A stretch of DNA of 64,000 bases, taken from contig NZ_AP024852.1 of NCBI RefSeq assembly GCF_024346715.1, positions 2,666,001 through 2,730,000 on the forward strand, read 5' to 3'. Within the stretch, counting starts at the first letter, position 1, and each line of letters opens with the position of its first letter. Positions 1-8,702 of the stretch are shown piece after piece. The notes below the pieces were generated by a model that did not search any database, was not told the DNA's origin, and saw nothing but the letters and a program-made list of their open reading frames with translations. The stretch is from Photobacterium swingsii (lineage in GTDB: Bacteria > Pseudomonadota > Gammaproteobacteria > Enterobacterales > Vibrionaceae). Made by a program: the position numbers and the translations under genes.

Positions 1-2789
1 AGTTTGCCAAGCTCACTGGCCGTGAATACAAACTGTTTGATTACTACGGTCATCCAGAAGCCACTAACATCATCATTGTGATGGGCTCTGCTACCTCGAC
101 TGTTCAACAAGCCGTTGATCATCAATTACAAGCAGGCCAAAAAGTGGGCGTGCTCAACGTTCACCTGTACCGCCCATTTTCATTAAAGCACTTCCTACAA
201 GTGCTGCCTGCCAGTGTAAAAAACATTGCGGTGCTCGATCGCACCAAAGAACCAGGTGCAATGGGCGAGCCGCTTTACCTTGATGTAGTAGCAAGCCTCA
301 CTCAAGCCGTTGCGGCACAGACGCTTAGCCAACTTCCTCGAATTATGGGTGGACGTTACGGCTTATCATCAAAAGAGTTCAACCCAAGCCATGCCAATGC
401 GATCTTTACTGCAATGGCAGAAGATCGTTTACATCATAATTTTACTGTTGGTATTACCGATGACATCACGCACCTCTCTTTGCCTGTTAAAACGCAAATT
501 GATGCCGAGCCAAGCTCTCGCCTTCGTGCACTATTTTATGGTTTAGGCGCAGATGGCACCGTCAGTGCCAACAAAAACACCATCAAGATCATTGGTGAAA
601 ATACAGATTTACACGCCCAAGGTTACTTCGTCTACGACTCGAAAAAATCAGGCGGTACGACTGTCTCGCACTTACGAATCGATCAACATCCCGTCGAAGC
701 TCCCTATTTAATCGAGCAAGCAGAGTTCATTGCCTGCCACCAATTCCAATTCATCAATAAATTGGAAATGGTCGAACGTGCAGCACCGCAAGCAACATTA
801 CTGCTTAACAGCCCTCACTCGGCTGAAAACGTATGGCAATACCTGCCCCGCGAAGTACAGCAGCAAATCATTGATAAACAGCTATCTCTGTATGTGATTG
901 ATGCTGTCTCGCTAGCGCGCGAGCTCGGGTTAAAAAATCGCATTAATACCATCATGCAAGCGGGTTTCTTTGCATTAAGCGAGATGATGCCAACCGAACA
1001 AGCGCTCGGAAAACTCAATCAAGCAATTGAACAATCGTACAGCAAGCGTGGCCCTGCCATTGTCGAAGCGAACCAAAAAGCCGTGGCGGCCACCGTTGCC
1101 CGTATTGAGCAAGTGACGATTCCAAGCACAGTCACCAGCACTTTCTCTCGCCCTGCGGTTGTTAGCGAGCGCGCCCCCGATCTCGTCAAACATGTCAGTG
1201 CCATGATGATGGCAGACAAAGGTGATTTACTCCCAGTCAGCGCTTTCCCTGTTGATGGCACATGGCCAACCGCCACCAGCCAATGGGAAAAACGTAACAT
1301 AGCGCAAGAAATCCCAGTATGGGAAGAAGACCTTTGTACCCAATGTAATATCTGTACTTTGGTCTGCCCACACGCCGCAATCAGAGCAAAAGCCGTCAAC
1401 GCTGATGACTTAACCGATGCACCTGAAGGCTTTAAAGTCACAGAATACAAACAACGTGACTTCAAAGGGCAGCAATACACTCTGCAGGTTTCACCGCAAG
1501 ACTGTACTGGTTGTAATCTCTGTACCATGGCTTGTCCTGCAAGTGATAAAGACGATCCAAGCCTTAAGGCCATCAACTTGCAGCCAAAAGTTGAACACAT
1601 TGAAAGCCAAACAGAAAACTACCAGTTCTTCACTGAACTGCCTGAACTTGCTCGCATCGATATTAAACGCATCGATGCACGTAGCAGCCAACTGTTACAA
1701 CCTTTGTTTGAGTTCTCTGGCGCCTGTTCAGGCTGTGGTGAAACCTCATATATCAAACTGCTGACTCAGCTATTTGGTGATCGTATGTTAATCGCCAATG
1801 CAACAGGCTGCTCTTCTATCTACGGTGGTAACTTACCAACAACGCCGTATGCGGTAGACAAAAACGGCCGTGGTCCTGCGTGGGCAAACTCTCTATTTGA
1901 AGACAACGCTGAATTTGGTTTGGGTATGCGTCTTGCACTCAACAGTAAACGCGATCGTGTATTGCATTTATTGGAACAAGTTGCCGATGTGATCCCAACC
2001 GAATTACGTGAACAACTCATCAATGACGCTTTCGACAGTAGCGAAGCGGCCGTGTGCCGTCAGCGCGACAACGTCAACAAACTCCGAGCTCAACTTGATT
2101 TCTCGCATCAAGCACTCATCAACAGCGCAGATGATTTAGTCGCCAAAAGTAACTGGATTGTCGGTGGTGACGGCTGGGCATATGACATCGACTTTGGTGG
2201 CCTCGACCATGTGCTGTCTGGCAGTGATAACGTTAATGTCTTAGTGATGGATACCCAGGGTTACTCCAACACAGGCGGCCAGCAATCAAAAGCAACCCCA
2301 ACAGGCGCCGTAGCAAAGTTTGCCACTCAAGGTAAAGCGAGCAACGGTAAAGATCTAGCCGTTAATATCATGATGCACGGCAATGTCTATGTCGCCAAAA
2401 TCGCCCTTGGTGCCAATATGAATCATGCCGTTAAAGCTCTACAGGAAGCCGAAGCTTACCCTGGTCCTTCACTGGTTATTGCCTACTCACCGTGTATTAC
2501 CCATGGTTTTGATATGGCTGAAGGTGTCGAACATCAGCAATTATTGGTTGAAACTGGCCTATGGCCACTATTCCGCTTTGATCCTCGCCGTACCGAGAAA
2601 GGCCGCGCCGCACTGCAACTGGACTCGAAGCCACCGAAAAAAGACGTCGAAGAGCTTATTAGCAAAGAAGCACGCTTTACACAGGTTCAGCGTAAAGACC
2701 CAGAGCGCTATGCAGCGAACCTTGAACGTTTACGTCAACAAGTTAGCCATAAGCATCAACTCTTAAACCAATTATTAGAGTGGAAATAA
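1..2789 (+). CDS. nifJ: Pyruvate:ferredoxin/flavodoxin oxidoreductase, 5'-truncated by window edge
   Basis: Oxidises pyruvate with CoA to acetyl-CoA and CO2, passing electrons to flavodoxin or ferredoxin. The reading frame is open from base 3, so the ATG at 78 is internal; 928 residues are visible, and full-length proteins are near 1,170-1,200, so roughly 250 N-terminal residues are missing. Two ferredoxin-type CX2CX2CX3CP clusters lie near bases 1335-1370 and 1503-1538. The C-terminal TPP domain shows the proximal-cluster cysteines (SGACSGCGET, ATGCSSIYGG) and a GDGWAYDI...GYSNTGGQ thiamine-binding stretch near 2166-2280. The flavodoxin gene 82 bases downstream is the likely electron acceptor. 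Identity is certain at family level; electron acceptor is inferred from context. Confidence 0.96.
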   Translation, partial: FAKLTGREYKLFDYYGHPEATNIIIVMGSATSTVQQAVDHQLQAGQKVGVLNVHLYRPFSLKHFLQVLPASVKNIAVLDRTKEPGAMGEPLYLDVVASLTQAVAAQTLSQLPRIMGGRYGLSSKEFNPSHANAIFTAMAEDRLHHNFTVGITDDITHLSLPVKTQIDAEPSSRLRALFYGLGADGTVSANKNTIKIIGENTDLHAQGYFVYDSKKSGGTTVSHLRIDQHPVEAPYLIEQAEFIACHQFQFINKLEMVERAAPQATLLLNSPHSAENVWQYLPREVQQQIIDKQLSLYVIDAVSLARELGLKNRINTIMQAGFFALSEMMPTEQALGKLNQAIEQSYSKRGPAIVEANQKAVAATVARIEQVTIPSTVTSTFSRPAVVSERAPDLVKHVSAMMMADKGDLLPVSAFPVDGTWPTATSQWEKRNIAQEIPVWEEDLCTQCNICTLVCPHAAIRAKAVNADDLTDAPEGFKVTEYKQRDFKGQQYTLQVSPQDCTGCNLCTMACPASDKDDPSLKAINLQPKVEHIESQTENYQFFTELPELARIDIKRIDARSSQLLQPLFEFSGACSGCGETSYIKLLTQLFGDRMLIANATGCSSIYGGNLPTTPYAVDKNGRGPAWANSLFEDNAEFGLGMRLALNSKRDRVLHLLEQVADVIPTELREQLINDAFDSSEAAVCRQRDNVNKLRAQLDFSHQALINSADDLVAKSNWIVGGDGWAYDIDFGGLDHVLSGSDNVNVLVMDTQGYSNTGGQQSKATPTGAVAKFATQGKASNGKDLAVNIMMHGNVYVAKIALGANMNHAVKALQEAEAYPGPSLVIAYSPCITHGFDMAEGVEHQQLLVETGLWPLFRFDPRRTEKGRAALQLDSKPPKKDVEELISKEARFTQVQRKDPERYAANLERLRQQVSHKHQLLNQLLEWK

Positions 2790-2843
2790 ACGCGTAACTG
2801 ACGCCACTCACGCTTTACATTTTTATCACTAAATTACAGAGAA

Positions 2844-2859
2844 GCTGCCTACGGGCAGC
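2844..2859 (+). promoter_or_regulatory. cUACGg tetraloop hairpin ahead of flavodoxin RBS
   Basis: GCTGCC-TACG-GGCAGC forms a six-pair stem closed by a C(UACG)G loop, a member of the extra-stable UNCG tetraloop class. It sits between nifJ and the flavodoxin, ends immediately before the AAGGAG ribosome binding site (2860-2865), and has no U-tract, so it is not an intrinsic terminator. It could act as a 5' stability element for a processed flavodoxin mRNA; that role is inference. Confidence 0.5.
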
Positions 2860-2871
2860 AAAGGAGACACC

Positions 2872-3378
2872 ATGACAGCTCAACTTAATACTGCCATTTT
2901 CTTTGGTAGTGACACAGGAAATACCGAAGCCGCAGCACAAAAAATCGCAGAAAAGCTCAACCTTAAAGCCCAAGACATTGCAGGGTGCACTAGCGAGATC
3001 TTTGATGACTATGAACTACTTATCTTAGGCACGCCAACAGCAAACTATGGCGAGATGCAACCTGACTGGGACTACTTTGTTCCAGAGTTAGAAGATGCCG
3101 ATTTAAGCGGTAAAAAAGTGGCACTATTTGGCCTTGGCGATCAAGTGGATTACCCAGATAGCTTCCTAGATGCTATGGGCGATCTTGCTGATTTAGTGGT
3201 AGATGCTGGCGGTGAGCTAGTTGGAGCCTGGTCAACTGACGGCTATGAGTTTAATGATTCTCGCGCTGAAAAAGAGAGTGGTAAATTTGTTGGCTTGGCA
3301 CTTGATGAAGACCGTCAACCTGAATTAACTGACGATCGAATTGCCACTTGGTTAACAACATTAGGTTTCAACCTATAA
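2872..3378 (+). CDS. Long-chain flavodoxin, probable NifJ partner
   Basis: FMN-carrying one-electron carrier of 168 residues, the size of long-chain flavodoxins. The phosphate loop GSDTGNTEAA is at residues 13-22, and the second FMN loop GLGDQVDYPD keeps the usual tyrosine. The first FMN loop reads TPTANYGEMQ where E. coli FldA has PTWYYGE, so the usual tryptophan that stacks on the flavin is replaced. The C-terminal FVGLALDEDRQPELT signature is typical of the family. A strong AAGGAG site six bases upstream fixes the start. Position directly after nifJ implies it takes electrons from pyruvate oxidation. FldA, FldB or a dedicated type cannot be separated safely, so no symbol is given. Confidence 0.9.
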   Translation: MTAQLNTAIFFGSDTGNTEAAAQKIAEKLNLKAQDIAGCTSEIFDDYELLILGTPTANYGEMQPDWDYFVPELEDADLSGKKVALFGLGDQVDYPDSFLDAMGDLADLVVDAGGELVGAWSTDGYEFNDSRAEKESGKFVGLALDEDRQPELTDDRIATWLTTLGFNL

Positions 3379-3419
3379 CCTGTCGCTCTCACAAAAAACG
3401 TTAAAAAATAAAAACAAAG

Positions 3420-3443
3420 AAGGCTGCCGTGGCAGCCTTTTTG
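3420..3443. terminator. Bidirectional intrinsic terminator between flavodoxin and ygbA-like gene
   Basis: AAGGCTGC-CGTG-GCAGCCTT stem followed by TTT G TTT on the plus strand and by a T-rich run on the minus strand. It lies between converging genes and can serve both. Confidence 0.75.
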
Positions 3444-3496
3444 TTTACCTGAAGCCAAGGCTTCGATAGATGGTTCTCAAAGATAAGATAGTGTAA

Positions 3497-3868
3497 TTAC
3501 CCTTTATGACTTGCCCCTGTAGCCGCCTGCTCAGTATGACGATGCTCAGCCCGTAAACTATCCATTTTAAAATGGAATGCTTTCATCGGGTGGCGCCAAA
3601 AAAAACGAGGCAATGACCAGCGTAAAACATGTGTCAAATGAAGGCGTTTCGCGGGCGGATAACAAGAGGCAGAACAGCTTTGGCATGTGGGTTTTTCATT
3701 GCCTAACCGACAGCTTGTCATTCGATTTTCAACGTAAGCGATAAGACCTTCGCATTCAGGGCACATAATTGCCCCACGATGCAGCGTTTTACAATACAAG
3801 CGAATCATCGCCTTCACTGTGTCCAGTTCACGCTGCGAACGAACTGAATGTTGGTTTTGAACTATCAT
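3497..3868 (-). CDS. ygbA: YgbA-family protein (nitrous oxide-stimulated promoter family)
   Basis: Small cysteine-rich cytoplasmic protein of 123 residues. The arrangement MIRLYC...CPEC...C...CxxC...CY, then LRWSLPRFFWRHP, matches the YgbA_NO family. The biochemical role is not established; in E. coli the gene belongs to the nitric-oxide-responsive NsrR regulon (established knowledge). The ATG at 3868 is chosen because the conserved block SQRELDTVKAMIRLYC begins shortly after it; the longer frame would start with TTG inside the FNR box. There is no clear Shine-Dalgarno upstream. The upstream kinase gene on the same strand ends at 3916, but a separate FNR-type promoter is visible. Confidence 0.8.
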   Translation of the reverse strand: MIVQNQHSVRSQRELDTVKAMIRLYCKTLHRGAIMCPECEGLIAYVENRMTSCRLGNEKPTCQSCSASCYPPAKRLHLTHVLRWSLPRFFWRHPMKAFHFKMDSLRAEHRHTEQAATGASHKG

Positions 3869-3905
3869 AGTGCGGCTTATTATCCACCGCGCGCACAAAG
3901 AAGAT

Positions 3906-3919
3906 TTGATAAAGATCAA
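3906..3919 (-). promoter_or_regulatory. Perfect FNR box upstream of ygbA
   Basis: TTGAT-AAAG-ATCAA is an exact match to the palindromic FNR consensus TTGAT-N4-ATCAA. Its centre (3912.5) is 44 bases upstream of the ygbA ATG. A -10-like GATAAT reads on the minus strand at 3884-3879, which places the box near -41.5 of a start site at about 3871, the classic spacing for FNR activation. The box overlaps the stop codon (3916-3918) of the preceding kinase gene. Confidence 0.75.
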
Positions 3920-6465
3920 CTTTGCATAGTGATCACATTATTATCCTCTATCGCCTGTATAGTCACAGTATAAAGGTCGGATTCAGAGATAGGTTTGCCA
4001 ATATGACCTTGCATTCCTGCTTCTCGACACCGCGCGACATCAGCCGCCATGACGTTCGCTGTCATCGCAATGATCGCGGTATCCACATTGATCCCCTTGG
4101 TACTTCGGATCGCTTTTGTCGCCCCCACACCATCTAAACGAGGCATCTGCATATCCATATAAATCACATCAAACGACTCACACTGCGCTTTTTCGACCGC
4201 TTCAATACCATCACACGCAATATCAATCGAAAAGCCCATACGGCTTAGCAACTGGCTCGCAATCAATCGATTCACTTTGTTATCTTCAACCAATAAACAA
4301 CGCTGCCCTATAAAAGGCTGTTCAGATGGTAAATGGCTCACTGTCGAGAGTTGTGAAATTGACGAGGTTTCGCTGTGTTTAACCAGCGGGAATGGCAGCG
4401 TAACAACAAATTCAGACCCTTGCCCTTCTTGGCTCATCACATGGATGTGCCCGTCCATTAATTCAATTAGCTGACGAGTGATCGTTAACCCTAACCCTGA
4501 GCCACCAAAGCGGCGGGTCGTAGTTTCATCCGCTTGCGAAAATTTATCAAAAATATGGCTTATTTTTTCACTGGGAATACCAATACCACTGTCAGATACT
4601 TTTATTTCCACTATTACACTATGCTTATCGCGCTGAGCTAACGCTATGTCTACATGTATAAAGCCCTGATCAGTAAATTTAGTCGCATTTCCCAGTAAGT
4701 TAATCAGCACTTGCTGGATCCGAGTCGGGTCTCCTAGCAACTCAGCAGGGATCGCATCATCATAATGCAAGCGATAATCCACCAAAGTCGGCTTTTCAAT
4801 GGTAGGACGAAGGAGTTCATGCGCATATTGTGCTAACTCATGAAGGTTAAACGGCACAGCTTCAAGTTCAACCTTACTCGATTCAATTTTACTAAAGTCC
4901 AAAATATCGTTAATCAAGGTCATCAAACTTTTCGCTGAGTGGCTGATGATCGACAAATATTCTCGTTGCTGCCCCGATAAGGATTCACTCTGCATTAAAC
5001 CTGCCGCACCAATAATGCCATTCATTGGGGTACGAATTTCATGGCTCATGTTGGCTAAAAACTGCTGTTTCGCCTCTGCCGCTTTTAACGCTTGCTGCTT
5101 TGCCGCTATCAGATTTTCACTTCGCTGGTTAAATCGGTGAACCAATGCCCCTAATTCATCTCGCGAATGAACAGGCAAAGGCGTAAATTCTTCATCATTT
5201 TTTTGCTCTGTTAATGCTTCACGTACCGACTTGAGAGGCTTGAAAATACGACGATAGAAAAAGATAAATGTGACAGCGATAAATATCACCACAACAGGCA
5301 ACATAAATAACAGCAGCTGCCTTTCTAACTGAATAGCTTGGGCATACATGTCACGCTGAGGCACACCTTGCAACAACATCCACTGCATTCGAGGAATGCG
5401 GATTGCTGAGATAAATGCCGCTTGATTCAGTATAGGGTCGCTATCAACATTCAAGCTGAATAAAGGTTGAGCTCGACTCATATTTTCATCTGGGTAAAGT
5501 AACTCTGCCGCAACTGAAATTGCATAACTTATCGAAATGCTTAAAGAGTTTTCGACGATTTTTTTCGCTAAAGCATCCACCTTTTGATCGGTTTGATATT
5601 GATGACGGCGATTCGCCATAATGTCATTAATCGCTACCGCAATTGGGGTAAAGCTGGCTTCGCTTTCAGAATATTCGTGACTTAATATATAGCTGGGTAC
5701 CGCTGTGGAGGTATCCATGACTTTGTCAGCTTCAGGGTAAGCTAAGAAACGCCCAGAGCGATCCAACAAAAAAAAGTAAACACCATGCTGCTGCCCCTGC
5801 TCAATCAAGTATGTATTTAGCGCTTTCACCCGAATATCGAGTGTCACAACCCCTGCAAATTTTCCATCAGAAAAATAAGGCACGGTGCAGGTCACCATGG
5901 GCTCTGCGGTATATGGATCAGTGTAGGATTGTGACCAATAGGCATCACCTGCTGTCAGCCAACGTGCAGGTGCAAACCATTCGGCCGCATAATACGGTGC
6001 AGAAAGGTGACTGTTATAACTATCAATACGCTCGACTGAGCCTGTACTGTTTTTGGTATAAAATAAGCTGTTAAGTAGCTTACTGTCGCCGTCATAAGCA
6101 TCGGGCCAGATCCCGCCACCAGCAATAAATTTACCAATAGCAGGGCTCGTCAGCAGGTTTTGAAAGAAAAGATCAAGAACATCAGGCGATTGAACGGTTT
6201 CGACAGCATTAGAGAGACTCAATGCTGCACTCTCTATTTTCGCACCAAGCTGCACAATGGATTGTCCGACAGCTTCTGATTCCGCAGCAACCCTTTGCTC
6301 CGCAGATTGAATCGAAAGCCGAAAGCCAACAGTTTCCATCACATAAACGATACTCAGCACAACCATAAGCAAAAGCGCCAGTAACAAAGAGAGGCCCTTA
6401 AAACTGATAGACTGATACCAAGCGATGACTTTCGGCTTCATTGGTGCAACCACACTCTTACGCAA
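3916..6465 (-). CDS. Cache-domain hybrid sensor histidine kinase
   Basis: Inner-membrane hybrid kinase of 849 residues. Visible order: first membrane segment about 22-46; large periplasmic Cache-like sensor region about 47-383 (contains GGGIWPDAYDG and WSQSYTDPYT); second membrane segment about 384-406; HAMP-like linker; HisKA with MSHEIRTPMNG (phospho-accepting H475); HATPase with N box LINLLGNATKF and G boxes DSGIGIP and GGSGLGL; and a C-terminal receiver starting near 720 with Asp771 in YMDMQMP. It has no HPt domain. It overlaps the upstream membrane double-HPt gene by 8 bases, so the two are translationally coupled and probably form one phosphorelay. No response regulator gene lies nearby. 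Signal unknown; a small ligand bound by Cache is expected from the family. Confidence 0.9.
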   Translation of the reverse strand: MRKSVVAPMKPKVIAWYQSISFKGLSLLLALLLMVVLSIVYVMETVGFRLSIQSAEQRVAAESEAVGQSIVQLGAKIESAALSLSNAVETVQSPDVLDLFFQNLLTSPAIGKFIAGGGIWPDAYDGDSKLLNSLFYTKNSTGSVERIDSYNSHLSAPYYAAEWFAPARWLTAGDAYWSQSYTDPYTAEPMVTCTVPYFSDGKFAGVVTLDIRVKALNTYLIEQGQQHGVYFFLLDRSGRFLAYPEADKVMDTSTAVPSYILSHEYSESEASFTPIAVAINDIMANRRHQYQTDQKVDALAKKIVENSLSISISYAISVAAELLYPDENMSRAQPLFSLNVDSDPILNQAAFISAIRIPRMQWMLLQGVPQRDMYAQAIQLERQLLLFMLPVVVIFIAVTFIFFYRRIFKPLKSVREALTEQKNDEEFTPLPVHSRDELGALVHRFNQRSENLIAAKQQALKAAEAKQQFLANMSHEIRTPMNGIIGAAGLMQSESLSGQQREYLSIISHSAKSLMTLINDILDFSKIESSKVELEAVPFNLHELAQYAHELLRPTIEKPTLVDYRLHYDDAIPAELLGDPTRIQQVLINLLGNATKFTDQGFIHVDIALAQRDKHSVIVEIKVSDSGIGIPSEKISHIFDKFSQADETTTRRFGGSGLGLTITRQLIELMDGHIHVMSQEGQGSEFVVTLPFPLVKHSETSSISQLSTVSHLPSEQPFIGQRCLLVEDNKVNRLIASQLLSRMGFSIDIACDGIEAVEKAQCESFDVIYMDMQMPRLDGVGATKAIRSTKGINVDTAIIAMTANVMAADVARCREAGMQGHIGKPISESDLYTVTIQAIEDNNVITMQS

Positions 6466-8509
6466 CTCCCTCTTCGTAAACCGCTAAATTCTCTGCCTCT
6501 AAATAATAAGTCGCAGCAGAAATAGTCTCTGTCAATCGCAGATCAAATGCACGGTAATCGGCATCACTCACGGGGTGACCTTGTTTGAATTTGGCTTCAA
6601 TATCACCCGCTAAAATCTTCAACGAATGCGCCCCTAAACTGGAAGACACCCCTTTTATACTATGAACAATACGAATAGCATCTTCCGAGATCTCCGCAGC
6701 ACCATGTACTTGCTGCAAGAGTTTCTTTCCATCATTGGCGTGCTCCTCGACAAAAATCTCAAGCAGCATTTTTACTGATTCAATATCATCGTCCATGCTC
6801 GTCATCATATATTTAATATCGATTAGCGCATGTATGTTCGTTTGGCTATTCGAACTTTTAGATGATTGCTCACTCTCTGATGATAATACTGACTCAGGTT
6901 GTAGCGCTGATTGGAGCTCTTCTTTAATCGCATCATCAGGCATTAACGTTTCGCCACCCTCAGCCTGCGTGCTAGTACCAGCCTCATACTTTTTTATTTC
7001 GACCGTCACACCCTGAGTTCCTAGGTAGTCCTGTACTGTTTTAACCACATCATTAAGAATAGTGCCTAATTCAAGGCTGTCACTCTCAACAATCATATCT
7101 TCTTGCTTAATTGCTAGCTCTAAGCGTTCAGATATAGATTTCAAAGCATTAGAACCAATACTTCCCGCCACCCCTTTCAAGCTATGAATAATACGAGCGG
7201 CATCTTCAATTCGACCTTGTTCTAACGCATTCTTAAAAAGCACATCATCATGACTATGTTCTTGCACAAAAATTTCCAGCAGCATGATAACGGAATCAAG
7301 ATCTTCATCCATGCAATGGAAAATGTGTTTAAAATCAAATAATTCTAATGAGGTGAAGCGGGATGGTGCAGAGGGGTTAACTGCTATCTCAACAGAAGCT
7401 GCATCGTGATTAGACACTGTAGGGCGAGTGGCACTAGGTTGCGAATCGACTGGCGTTTTGTCTTGCTCTTGCAGGCTTGAGCCATCTTGTTGATGGCTCA
7501 TATTGCCAATCGGCCGTGTTGTTGTCGTATGAGTCGCCTGATCAGAGCCCCTATTCGAAGCCTCTTCGGCTTGTTGCAAATGATGAGTCGGCTTTGTTAT
7601 TTCATTATCCGTGGTGTTGGATTCTTTTAATGGCTCAGAAGGGCTGATGGCTCCCACCTTATGCGGTAGGTAACGAAAAAAAGAAGGCAATAAGGTCGTT
7701 AATGTAATCAGAACAACTAAAATCGAAAAGAGCACTAGTTGCCCTTTCTCGTACTGACCCCTGACCGTTTTCACATGTAGCAATACATTGTTATAAGTAT
7801 CATCGAACGGTGTTAAATGGATATTTTGGACAGCCTGTAAATACTGCACATAACGCGACAACATTGGCAATATAGACTTAATGACAAATTGTGCTTGCGC
7901 TTGTAGTTCAGGACGTAATTGCTGTTGTTGCGTATCAATCGTCAGTAACGATCGATTCAATGACTCTAGCGTGGTGTCTGCGTTTATCTTTTCTTGGCTT
8001 AGTAGGCTCAATAAATCTAGCGTCAGTTGCTGATATAAAACTTCAAGCTTAGGGTGGGTATTTTCTTGCTGAGCGTTGATCAGAGTGGATGCTATATTGC
8101 TGAATGCATCATGGCTCATTAAAGCGACATCTAGCTGCTCTGCATATTGGCTTCCTTGAAGCATCAATCTATTTAGCTCAACTTGCAGCTCCCCACTAAC
8201 GCCATGATTACTCAGCTGTAATAGCCGCTGTCGAAAGACAATTGAGATTTTGCTGGGGTTTTCAATAGATTCAAATCTGTTCACAACAGCTTGTTTGTGC
8301 AAACGTAATGCTTCCGCCTGCAGTTGCTCAACATCCGTTTCAAGTGTCGCTAATCGACTAGACTGTACGTATAAATAGGCAAAGGCAATACTAATCAACA
8401 AATTGATCGCAAAGAATGCACGAAAGAGCCAAACAACTTTTGCAGAAAGTAATTGTGCCAGAGGTACGGTTAATGATGAGAATGCAGTATTGTCGTGGTC
8501 GTCATCCAT
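6458..8509 (-). CDS. Membrane protein with two HPt domains
   Basis: 683-residue protein with a membrane segment near 27-50, a helical periplasmic region of about 200 residues rich in leucine and glutamine, a second membrane segment near 257-278, a low-complexity Gln/Ser/Thr linker, and two cytoplasmic HPt domains. The phosphotransfer histidines are H442 (IIHSLKGVAGS) and H616 (IVHSIKGVSSS). Kinase and receiver domains are absent. The layout looks like a sensor kinase whose catalytic core is missing, leaving sensor and HPt output. The adjacent hybrid kinase, overlapping by 8 bases, lacks HPt, so phosphate transfer from its Asp771 to these histidines is a reasonable inference. I do not recognise a named homologue. 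Confidence 0.85.
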   Translation of the reverse strand: MDDDHDNTAFSSLTVPLAQLLSAKVVWLFRAFFAINLLISIAFAYLYVQSSRLATLETDVEQLQAEALRLHKQAVVNRFESIENPSKISIVFRQRLLQLSNHGVSGELQVELNRLMLQGSQYAEQLDVALMSHDAFSNIASTLINAQQENTHPKLEVLYQQLTLDLLSLLSQEKINADTTLESLNRSLLTIDTQQQQLRPELQAQAQFVIKSILPMLSRYVQYLQAVQNIHLTPFDDTYNNVLLHVKTVRGQYEKGQLVLFSILVVLITLTTLLPSFFRYLPHKVGAISPSEPLKESNTTDNEITKPTHHLQQAEEASNRGSDQATHTTTTRPIGNMSHQQDGSSLQEQDKTPVDSQPSATRPTVSNHDAASVEIAVNPSAPSRFTSLELFDFKHIFHCMDEDLDSVIMLLEIFVQEHSHDDVLFKNALEQGRIEDAARIIHSLKGVAGSIGSNALKSISERLELAIKQEDMIVESDSLELGTILNDVVKTVQDYLGTQGVTVEIKKYEAGTSTQAEGGETLMPDDAIKEELQSALQPESVLSSESEQSSKSSNSQTNIHALIDIKYMMTSMDDDIESVKMLLEIFVEEHANDGKKLLQQVHGAAEISEDAIRIVHSIKGVSSSLGAHSLKILAGDIEAKFKQGHPVSDADYRAFDLRLTETISAATYYLEAENLAVYEEGVA

Positions 8510-8702
8510 GTCTGCTCCTAAAAGCGCAAGTAGTTAATATTGCAAGCATAATATTAGACAATGATGCCTAGTTAAGCCAACAAACATCCATGTAATACTT
8601 GAAGAACGTCGCTGCACTAGAGCCAAAATAAGATCAAGCGACAGAAGTCAATCACTCCAGCCGCTTATTCATCACATTGAATATTAGGTTAATATCACTA
8701 CT

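Noticed and set aside
1019-1600. 193-codon minus-strand frame inside nifJ
   Set aside because: Lies wholly antisense to a strongly conserved gene; product resembles nothing.
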